64,000 nucleotides of DNA from Psococerastis gibbosa (taxonomy: Eukaryota > Arthropoda > Insecta > Psocodea > Psocidae). The stretch spans positions 3,974,910 through 4,038,909 of the forward strand of contig OZ020491.1 of NCBI GenBank assembly GCA_963971405.1, written 5' to 3'. The notes under the pieces are model-generated. The model made no database searches and had not been told where the DNA came from. It was given only the letters and a program-made list of their open reading frames with translations. Below, piece after piece: positions 22,566 to 32,900 of this stretch (the first letter of the stretch is position 1; the number at the start of each line of letters is the position of its first letter). The position numbers and the translations under genes are program-made.

Positions 22566-22853
22566 CTAATGTAAGTTAAATATTAACATGGAAAACAAGA
22601 AAAAAAGCAGGACTATTGTCCTTGTTATTGATTCAGTTACCATGTTAGACAAGTGAAGAAACCTCCAGATCAAAGTTGGATGGAAAACTACTAGTATCAA
22701 TCCCAAACTCAGGAAAAAAACTCCTGTTATGACATGGGCATGTCCAAAAGCGAGACGAAACTCATCTTCTGAATAGGGTTGAGCAGATTGTGGTCCCAGG
22801 AAGTAGAAGAAGAAGAAAACTGAAGATGAGGCTGCCATCAAAGATTCAGGCAA
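22566..22853 (-). CDS. Candidate membrane-protein exon, unidentified
   Basis: An open - strand frame of 95 codons inside a possible exon (acceptors GATGGCAG or ATCTTCAG, donor ATG|GTAACT near 22640). Two hydrophobic stretches, SVFFFFYFLG and ITGVFFLSLGLILVVF, are separated by a polar QPYSEDEFRLAFGHAH. I recognise no family. It lies in the interval between the transporter core and the tail exons, but is not typical of SLC6. Confidence 0.25.
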   Translation of the reverse strand: MPESLMAASSSVFFFFYFLGPQSAQPYSEDEFRLAFGHAHVITGVFFLSLGLILVVFHPTLIWRFLHLSNMVTESITRTIVLLFFLFSMLIFNLH

Positions 22854-24139
22854 AAATCAAATCGAATTGAATAAAAAAACAGCATTTACCTCTAATATTA
22901 GAAATGTAAGGGGGGCCCAAAAGACAAGTCCCGTGCTGGGCCCCCCTTTACAAATATAAAAAGAAATTAACGTGAAATCAAATAAAAATTAAAAATTAAG
23001 AATATGAATCAGCTCATATTCTCCCGCCCATTCCGAACCGCTGAACCCCCGAAAGGGATAAGACGCGGAAAACGTATAGTGAAAGAAACAGGCCTACTTC
23101 TTACTGATAATTACTATTCTACCTGAGTTTTTAAAATTTACCACTGGATGTCTTTATAAACTCCTCAAATTGAAATTTCTTCTGTAAACTTCCATCCACG
23201 TTGACCATCGTATTATATCGTTTTATAGTAGGCAATGCTAAGAACATGGCTGGGTTCCCCCATTACCTACAGTAGAGGTATTCACAGTTTGTCGAATAGT
23301 ATTTGTTTGTGCCCAGCTGGCACTGTATTGTCCACCAAACCTTACATTAAATTTGGGTGTGTTGTTATTGGTGTATTTTGATTTGGAAAAGCTGTTATTG
23401 TAGCTTAATTCATCTTAGTTGTTGAAAAAAATTGACGAATCTCTAGTTTCTAGAATAAATACGGTACGGTTTGTTTTTCAGCAGGCTATATGAAATTCGA
23501 AAATATGTTGACCTTGAAGGTCGACAAAACCTTGATAATAAACAATTAACAAAATTAGTAGACTCTCGAAAGTAAAAACTGAAATTAAACTATGATTTTT
23601 GTTACATAGTTCTATCAATCGTTTCTAAATAATCGCCCAAAAAAATTAGCAGTATAGGAACCAGGATTGTGCTGGCCATAAGGGCTAGGGGGCTCGCCCC
23701 TTGCCCCCCTGCTCAAAAAACATAACGGCGCCCTTAATAGGCCAGACATTTTCGAAAAAAAACTAACAAATCCGGAAAAGGAGAACAGAAAAACTTAGTG
23801 AAAGTTTGTGGAAACGGGCCTTGTAAACGTTTAGTTTTATAACTTGAAGGAAAACTTATAAAACACATAATATTTCGCTAATATAAAATAAGGACCAAAG
23901 TGGCGCCCCTTCGGTGCTCTGTACCCAGTACGGCCCTGACAACACTGTAATTAATTGTTGAGATAGCCTATTTCGGAACTCAATTACATACGATATTTCG
24001 GAGATATTTTATTAAATTAATTAATCGTTCAGTATTCGACTCATTGCTAACACCTCTAATTGTATTTTATAGTATTGTATTAAACACTTCCACCGTAAAA
24101 TCTTTTTTTTTTTTTTTTTTAAGGCGCGGGACTCTTTCG

Positions 24140-24568
24140 AGTATTTGCGCCGGTCGGTGTGTGTGTGTGTGTGTGCGGAAGTCATGGGTGTTTTAGAATG
24201 GTTTTGTCTACGGTCTACAGGTGGGGCATGACTCCGGTCTTGCTTAGAAAGCTTAACGTTGCCGTGACCGGCCCATGCTTGTCCCCTAATAAGTTTGGCA
24301 GGGTGTGTGGTTTCGGTAACGAAAATCTGCCCGCTGCGTATATAGGGCATTCGGTAATTATGTGTTCCACTGATTGTGGAACTCTGCACCTGCTGCATGT
24401 AGGGGGCTGGTCACCAGACATCAAATGTCGATGGGTAAGGCGGGTGTGCCCTATGCGCAATCTGGCAAGAGCAGTCTCTTCTGATCGATTTAGGCGATAT
24501 GAGGTTTGCCAATCCCCAATAACTGGTTTGAAAATCTTTTGTGAGAGACGTAAAGACATCTGAACCAT
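24140..24568 (-). mobile_element. LINE C-terminal fragment with zinc knuckle
   Basis: The - strand frame reads YRLNRSEETALARLRIGHTR then LTHRHLM and CSRCRVPQSVEHIITECPIY, the arrangement after RNase H in Jockey-type LINEs, ending at SKTGVMPHL*. Adjacent are a poly-T run (24103-24120) and a (GT)n run (24158-24175). Confidence 0.8.
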
Positions 24569-24728
24569 TCTGTATTCTAATTTACATGCTCAGTAATAAT
24601 TTCTAATAGAAGGGATATTTTATCTCATGATGTAATAGGCTATATGAAATTATTCAATCTATTCAATAATCCAGTAAATTCACTAATACACTTCGCAGGC
24701 CTACGCAGGCAACTGTATATCTTGCTTA

Positions 24729-24870
24729 GGCGGGGTTCCCACATACGTCAATGGTCAATGGTAAATATGGTTTTGACGTAGTAGCAGACATTTTTAGTAT
24801 GTCTTTAATGTCTGCTAAAACGTCAATACCACATTTATCATTGACCATTGACGTATGTGGAAACCCCGCC
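24729..24870. mobile_element. 142-bp palindromic MITE (family B, copy 2)
   Basis: Same ends and length as 15786-15927; flanked by TTA at the left and TAA at the right. Central part TAGCAGACATTTTTAGTATG. Confidence 0.85.
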
Positions 24871-25111
24871 TAATACCTAATATAGTAATTGCGTACCTGC
24901 AAATGGAACAGTTTTAGCTAAGTCAATATACGGTTTACAACAGCTTTATGGCTGAAAACTGTGTAAAACCGCGTTTGCTATAGGAGGTTTGGAACAACAT
25001 ACGATATGCAGACATTTATAAAATTGAGAGGCAGTATTTTAAGCAATTTAAACTGTCCAAATATAGTAACAGCTAATCTACGAAACTATTCAAATGAAGT
25101 CTTTAACATTG

Positions 25112-25417
25112 TTATACATATACTGTAAGTAGATATAGGTGCCGTACCCAAGGAGGAATTACCCCAAAATTGCAAATACAGGACCCTGAGGTGTTATTAG
25201 TGGCTTTTATTAATCTTTGTAAATTGTTGCTTTGTGCTTTTGGTGTTTCTTCATTGATTGCGGTTTCTGCCCTGAACTTTTCTAATTCTGCCGTCGAATC
25301 ATAAGTAAAAGCACTATCCAAGTTTATTTCACGCCGCTTTTCACCGGTGTATGGAATAACTCGTTTTATTACTTTTTGGGGAATTTCTGAGATCTCAACA
25401 CTCCGCAACAACTTCAA
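25112..25417 (-). CDS. Possible SLC6 C-terminal exon
   Basis: A - strand open frame of about 100 codons: LLRSVEISEIPQKVIKRVIP, then YTGEKRREINLDSAF and a hydrophilic tail. The segment KVIKRVIPYTGEK resembles the membrane-proximal end of serotonin transporters just after TPGT. An AAG acceptor at about 25412 would keep phase 0 after the exon ending at 29814, but it is not a strong site, and the better ATTTAG acceptor gives the wrong phase. Treat as a candidate. Confidence 0.35.
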   Translation of the reverse strand: MKLLRSVEISEIPQKVIKRVIPYTGEKRREINLDSAFTYDSTAELEKFRAETAINEETPKAQSNNLQRLIKATNNTSGSCICNFGVIPPWVRHLYLLTVYV

Positions 25418-25429
25418 AACTAAATACCA

Positions 25430-26880
25430 TTAACATTTTTGATTAGGTACAGGGTACCGGTACCTTCAAACAAAAAGACTTCAAATGATGTTATAGTATA
25501 AACCTTAGTTTTACGATAATTTTCAGTAGATGTCAAATAACGGTTCTGGAACAGTGTTTCTCTCAAAAATAATTCCTCTGACTAAGAGCAAAATTGCAAA
25601 GAAAGTATAGATTGGTCTGGTGAAGTATTTAAGTTTAAAAATTTTTAGAACTAGGAACGTGGACACCCAAATTATATATTTTGATTTGGACAGATAATTT
25701 GAAAATAACTTAAACTTTTTATCTAAATGTCACATACTGCGTACATTTGAACCAAGAATTTTTAACTGAAAGGCTATGTCTTGTATTTTAAAAATCAACA
25801 GTAAGTGTTTAATGTGGGAGAGTGCTCTTGAACCCTCATTTTACAACTACTTTTTCAAATCCATTATTTATCTAACCTAAAAATTTTAAGCTCAGAACAA
25901 CACTGCGGTATCATCAGCCTGTATAAACATTTTATACGTGCATCAATAACAGTGCTCCCGGTTAAATAAAAATAATTTAATATACAAACATGCACCTAAA
26001 GTTTAAAGTTATCAGAGTTTAACTTGGCTGACTTAAACTCTGACAGGCACTGTTTCAAAACGTACACAAACTATATGATTTAACAGTTAAAAGTTAATGT
26101 AAATTTTTTTATATAAACATTCAAGTTTGCTAACATCAAAATTTTTCACCTAATTTCTTAAAACTAGAGTTCTCTTTGCTCGTGGAAATACGCTTCCTGA
26201 AAAAGGTTTCCTGACAAGCCATTTACATACTATATACATCAACATGTACAGTATATTTTGAATTTAAGTAGAACAAACGGAAAATAGCCACAACATCTTT
26301 CGACCAGTGGCTACCTACCTTCCTTTCAGACACGTCTTTGTTCACATATGAAAATCAAAGTTTTTTACTTGTTTTTTTTTATGCAAAAATTATGAATCTC
26401 TACTGTTAGACCAATAAATTGAAGATAGGGCATACTTTATATTCCTAGTATTCCTAAATAAGCCACGCACCCCAAAGTTACTTCATGGAAGTGATACATT
26501 ACAAATAAAAATAATAAATTAACATTATTATCTTTATTTGTACTGATTCTTATCGGTCCAAAATTATTGTGTTCTTTGCCTATTTGCTTCACTGAAATTC
26601 AAAATATTTAGTGCAAAACATTTAATCTCTCCCTTGTGGAACTCTAGTTCTGTTCTAAACAATTAAGACTACCATATTTGGTGCTTAACCAAGTCTTACC
26701 TGGTGGCTATGGCAACGTTGTATGGCCTTTACTATAATAATCTCTATTATAGGTGTGTCGTTGTCTTGGCCAACATTAAGCAAAATTTCATAGAATTTAA
26801 AAAATTTCAGTAGTATTACTAGTAAGTAAGATTTCGGCTTATATTTAGGGCGCGTCCGATGATTTTACCTTAAATCAAAA
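25430..26880. other. AT-rich sequence, no gene or repeat recognised
   Basis: No recognisable ORF, tandem repeat or family shared with the rest of the window. If the transporter model is right, this is intron. Confidence 0.5.
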
Positions 26881-26888
26881 TTTATAAT

Positions 26889-27067
26889 CAAGGCCGTAGC
26901 CAGGATTTTTTTCGGGGGGGGGGGGGTAGAAATTTCATTGGATATTACATAGTAGTTTCTATTTGTCCTCTCAAAATCCGATTCTATCTAGTGTCCAGCC
27001 ATTTCATTTCGGGGGGGGGGGGGGTTTGAACCCCCATGAACCCCCCCCCCCCTTGGCTACGGCCTTG
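26889..27067. mobile_element. hAT-like MITE with poly-G/poly-C shoulders, copy 1
   Basis: Ends CAAGGCCGTAGCCAGG and CTTGGCTACGGCCTTG with two G runs and one C run inside. No clean target duplication. Copy 2 is inverted at 56317-56497 (shared GGATATTACATAG, TCTATCTAGTGTC). Confidence 0.75.
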
Positions 27068-27075
27068 ATGCTATT

Positions 27076-28780
27076 CAGTGTAAAGCCCTTTTATTTCGAG
27101 GGGATATGGCCCCTTGGACCACTCCCCTGGGCACGGCCTTGATTGTTGTATTGACAGTATTAAAAAACGGAAGTCCCAATTTAGAGTGAACGGCTCTTTA
27201 ATGTACGACGACCATAAGTCAATGTCCACCATCTTGACACAGTTTTGTTTAAAGTAACATTATCGGATGTAACTCAAACGCGCCTTTAGCCTACCATTTT
27301 GATTGATACTAAACCTATTCAACATGAATTTTATCAACTTTCTATACACTGGTTTCACAACAATAAATTTTCTACACATTAATTCTTATAAAAGCCGAAC
27401 GGGTCCGTAAAATACAATACACACCAAATATATTTTACAATTTAAATGATTTGTCGTTATTAGTTTTAAGTTAGTAGTATTGTAACGATATTCTACGTAA
27501 AAAAGCTTTAGTTGCTATATTTAGCCTACTATAATATAGTAGTTTTTTAATAGTATTGTTTAAATTTTATAGAAACACGTTTATGTTCATATTACGATAG
27601 TACTTTACACTAACATTTTAATTGTTCTACACAGCATTGCACAAAATTACCAACGAGTAATAAGCTAATAATTTTGATGAAAACTGTTCTGAGGCCAAGG
27701 TCAGCGATTTCTGCCGTCTTTTTTGCAACAATAGTATTCGCAGATCAGACTGCGGCATTATTACATTCCTTTATGTTGCTAACCAAAAAACCTCAGATCA
27801 AATGTTCAAATTTCGAATTCTATAAGCAACAGAAATGTTTTGCTCGATGCATAAAAAGAGAAGCATATTATTGCCTATCTATACACTCATTTACTACAAA
27901 GTAGCTGCCAGCAGCAAAAATTTTGAAACAAAAATTTTAAAAGTAGCCTTAAAAACGTAAAATAATATCTACTCGGGTGGCTAGATATTAATCAAACAGA
28001 AAGTGATGTATGGCATACCGTATGAGGAGTGAATGTACCGTATTTAGGAAGCGATTTAGGAAGCGATTCATGTACGAACGCCTTTGTTTGATTTATTAAC
28101 AATATATCTAAAGGTCGAAAAACCACCTTCTGGTAAAGCTAATGTCCCACATAAAGGAGTTTGTGGAAGTTGCATGTTTAAAAATTAAAAACTTTAAAAC
28201 AGCACACAACTAAATTAGGCCTACAGTCAGTTCTTAATAGCTGAAGCCTATGATTTTTTTTTCAAGACAAAAAGGTTAGACATATCGTATGAGTAACCAT
28301 TGAAGAAACTTAGGTATAAGATAACTCATTGCAGAAAGCAAGGAAAACGGAGCTTAGAGTGAAAATATTTCCAAACTCGAGAAAAAATGGAGGTATAAAA
28401 CGGAAGTTGGAAGTAGCAGATACAAAATATTTTGCGTATTTAATGAACTTTAAAAGTTTTTCAAATTGATAACATCATTCGGTTGAGTATTACGTTGACA
28501 TTTTCTAATTTTTATTGTCTTAAAATTAAATCTTCATTTCATTTCTTTCCCAATCTTAGTTTCATTTTGGAAATTCACTTGAAACGCACCTGACAATTTG
28601 TTGGCAATCTTTTTGCAGTTTTAGCTGACGTACCACTGATTTCCCTGCCGTCTCTTCTGACTCAAACTTAGTGGCTATCTCCTTTATCATAAAAAGTGAT
28701 TGTCTAGGCCAAATATTATAGTACGGTAAGCCTACATATTTTTTTTTCTATCGGCAGTTTTTGTGTCTTTACCGATTGCC
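27076..28780. other. AT-rich sequence, no gene recognised
   Basis: The longest frame (27674-27904 +) starts with a hydrophobic stretch but has no supporting context. No family members elsewhere in the window. Confidence 0.45.
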
Positions 28781-28789
28781 CTCTATTGA

Positions 28790-29520
28790 ACAAGGATGAT
28801 TATGTACAATCAAATTAACTATTCCGAGTATGTGGTTCATTTTGACCTTAATGAAGATTTTGTACTATCCACTCCACTTAGGAAAGTTAGAAATGTGTGC
28901 ATGTGCAAAGAACTCACTTTCATTGACTTTCCCTCCTATTGAACAAGGATAAATATGAACAATAAAATCAGCTATTACTCTTTCAGTGTTTGGTTAAGTT
29001 TGACCCTAATACTCAATTTATATACTATACTAGCCACTCTACGTAGAGATGTACACCAGAACAGTTATCATTGACTGAATATCCTGTTGTACAGATATGA
29101 TTGATTAGCTATCTCACCCAGAATATTTATACTTTATCAGCATGTGGTTTGTTTCGACCCTAATAATAAATTTATATACTAGCCACTCTACGTAGAGATG
29201 TGCACCAAAACGGTAATCATATTTTATTTACTATCCTATTGTCCAGAGATGATTGATTAGCTATCTCACCCAGAATATTTATACTTTATCAGCATGTGGT
29301 TTGTTTCGACCCTAATAATAAATTTATATACTAGCCACTCTACGTAGAGATGTGCACCAAAACGGTAATCATATTTTATTTACTATCCTATTGTCCAGAG
29401 ATGATTGATTAGCTATCTCACCCAGAATATTTATACTTTATCAGCATGTGGTTTGTCTCGACCCTAATAATCAATTTATACTAGCCACTCCACGTAGAGA
29501 GGTCAGACATGTGTGCCAGT
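28790..29520. repeat. ~150-bp minisatellite, about 4.5 units
   Basis: ACTAGCCACTC recurs at 29029, 29178, 29330 and 29480 (spacing 149, 152, 150). Units contain TACGTAGAGATGTGCACC, ATTGTCCAGAGATGATTGAT and CAGCATGTGGTTTG. The two middle units are nearly identical; the outermost are decayed. Confidence 0.88.
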
Positions 29521-29813
29521 ACCGTAGGAACAGTTAAGTGTGATAGCCCGGGTCTCCGAACTTGGCTCGCCCGGTTGAAAAGATTTCTTTATCCTCTGAA
29601 ACATAAAAAATGTGACCTACTGTTACATGACTCATAACAATGATGAAGCAGTAGAATCCGGGCCTCGGTCGAGCTGAAAGTGGACAATCGGAAATAGACT
29701 TGAGTTAGCAAGCAGCGAGCCAATCAAGGAGCGGGAATCAAGTTGAGTTGACAGCGAACCAATCAGTATGCCTTCGCGAGAACATTGATTAATTGATTGG
29801 TGCATTTACATAC

Positions 29814-29975
29814 CTGCATTAGAGTGCCGGGTGTGATCGCAATGAGGTAGACTATGTAAATAGGAATACAAACGAGGGATGAGCCAGTCAGCACCCACCC
29901 AATCTTGTGGCTCCACAGAGGGTACGATTTTTCAGGGCTTCCTTCTTCCCCTATAAGCGTAGCCATACATATACA
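29814..29975 (-). CDS. SLC6 exon: end of TM11 to TM12
   Basis: Acceptor ATGTTGCAG, donor CAG|GTATGT, 54 codons in phase 0. [20 protein letters not shown], then [20 protein letters not shown] (TM12) and ITPGTLMQ. The TPGT motif closes the SLC6 core. Confidence 0.88.
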
Positions 29976-32900
29976 CTGCAACATATGAGCATTTTCAAAA
30001 TCTCGGATGGGTACTATTGTCAAAAGACATTAGAAACAATCTAAAATACAAAAAAATTTTGAAATTGTAAAATTGTAAATTGTATTAAGAACTGCAATAG
30101 CTAGCAGTAATTTTTGAACTGAGTCGCCGTGGTGTGTTGTTTGATTTATCTTCTTCTTCTTCTTCAGCTTTAGTTGCAATCTATCAATTGGTGTCAGCAA
30201 AATCTCGAATGAGAACTATTGACAATCTGACATTAGAAACAATCGGTTTAAGTGTTAAAAAAAAAGAGTTCTGGATCTAATAAGTTCTAGATAGAAGTAA
30301 TTTTTCTTCTTCTTCTGCTTCTTCTTTAGTCGCAATCTATCAATTGGTAGCGAATATTTCCAATTTCTCCTCCATTCCATCTCTGTTCTGGGCCGTTCTC
30401 AAGCAGATTCAAGTAGGTTCTGCATCGCTTTATATCTTGCTTGAGGGCTTCAACGTACGCCTTCCATGGCCGGTGTATAGTGGTGTGGTGCCCTCAATGG
30501 GGCCTTCAATTATAGTGTTAAGAAGTTTTTCATGCTCTTCTCATGGACATAGTGGTAATTAGATACCTTTCTTTGCTTTGCAGCACCTCATCGTTCACTA
30601 TGTGATATCTCCATGGTATTTTTTAATATTTTCTAATAACCAGACCGCCATTCTTCTCCGCAAATGCACCACACGCGATTGCTCCTCATTCAATTTTTGA
30701 CAGTATCAAGAAACCGAAGCGATAGTCTGGTGGGATTTACAAAAAAATCTAATAAGGCTATTGTTCTGCCTACTAATATATGGGGTCAAAACTCACCAGT
30801 AGGAATAGAGGACTAACATAGGTCCAACAGATAATCCAGAACTTGCCAGGCTGGAAACCCAGCATGGTCTCAATGTCTCTGGAAAACCTGGTGACACCAT
30901 AGCACCAGAACACACCAATAGCTTCAACAAGTACCACGAAAAGAATGGAGATGCTGGGGCCGTAGTCATTTAGGAGATCTACTAGTGCAGTCCCTCCCTG
31001 AAACCCAGAAAGAAAACAATGGTTGCAAAATGAAAAAAATATATATAGTCACTGGCATAGCTCGTGGAATCATATTGCTAGGGTACTTGCTGGATAATAT
31101 TGTTTCATGGTAAATAATTGTCCTCGGGCTAAATTTCGGTTGCCTCGTGTTTGTCTATCCCATGTTACTGAATTGATTGAAGGGACGATATCCGTTATAT
31201 ATTTTTCATGAAAGTTCAGGCTTTCCTATTTTTTTACTCCCAGAACCAAACTAACTATATGGGAAGCGTCCTAGCGGCGTGTGCTCACCTTAAGTGGCTA
31301 AAATTAGGGGAAAGAAGAACTTTCCACTCACTATTATTAGTGTATAATAGTTTAATAGGTTTTGAATAGTGCAGCTCCTCCATATCTATATAACCGCCTA
31401 AAGCCATTGAATTCCCATAGAAATGGACTTGTATTGCGAATACCCCGACATAACACAGCTTTATATGGTAGTTCTTTTTTTGTAAATGTCTGCCGCCTGT
31501 GGAACTACCTAGATAAGGAAATTAGATCGCAGCCAAAGATTCGTGGGTTCAAAAGCCAGTTGCTGAAAAAATTGCTAGGAACAGAATAGCTTTAGAATAA
31601 GAATACTGTCTAGATATTTACTGTATGTTTTTTTACGTCACGTCACGTTTAGAATAAGTTCTTTTTATGCATTGTTAGAATAACATTGTTTAAGTTAAGC
31701 GTATGTATTTTGTAAATTGTATTGTTTTTGGACGTGGGTTAGGCAGAAAAAGACTTTCTAGTCTTAAGTCGCGCCCCGTGAATATAAGACGTTTATTATT
31801 ATTATTATTATCATTATTACTAAAAACGATTGAAATATAGATACTAACATAATAATAATATGTAATAATAGATTATTAATATATTATATATTATATTATA
31901 TATTATATTATATTATATTATATATTAATATATAATAATAGATTATTAAACGCTGACTACCTATTTATCAAAACACTAATATGCTTTTATCAGCAAAATG
32001 GAAATTACTAATTATGGAATTCGCAATGAATAATTGTAGCCTACCAGTCTACCACTTCCATAGATAGTGATGTAAAAGCTAAATCTGAATTAAGAGACAA
32101 AACTACCCCCCCCCCTCCTCCTCCCTCACATTCCGTTTTTAAACAATATCCAATTCCACAGGCAATAGTGCCCATAGAGCCATAAATGAGAAATCATTAA
32201 GTAGAATAAATGTTCCTCTACATTTTGATATAGAATAGGAAGCAGTCACTAACACCAATTGGCCGTAGTCTTGGAACATTTTCGACTGCATTCTCAGTTT
32301 CTATTATATGGTATTTTACGAATGAAGGGTCCACGGAAAAATTGAGGTTTTTCGCATTAAAAAAAAAAACGAGATGTGTGTGTCAAATTTTTCCTCTCGG
32401 AAAAGAGAATGATATTGTGCACTCATAAAAGAAAAGAACGATCTGAGTCCAGAGATATAAGCAAGGGCGGATCCAGCCAAAAATTAAGGGGGGGGGGTCA
32501 CAAGTTTTTTGTGAGTTTAAAAGGTAATTGTTTTGTTGAAAAGTTGAGTTTTATTCAAAAAAAAAAAAATTTACTAGGTATCTTATGAATTTACTATGAA
32601 TTTACTAATTTAGGGGGGTCATGACCCCCCCCCCCTTGGATCCGCCATTGGATATAAGCACATTTAAAATCGAACCAAACGGGAATAACGAATAACTTCA
32701 TTTTTCTAAGTAATACCTCATAACATGCACTTCGTTTGATCTGATTATGGTAGTTCTTGTGTTTTATTTTCCATAAAACCTCGTGTTCTCGATGTAACTC
32801 AATAAATTCCAACAAGAAATCCTTGCTCCACGACATGGCAAAAAATTGCAGTTACCGTACGTGTGAAAGCTTAATAAGCAGACTGATAACTATGATCATC

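Noticed and set aside
27674..27904. Small secreted protein (hydrophobic start, several Cys)
   Set aside because: Single short frame with no splice or family support; composition typical of the AT-rich surroundings.
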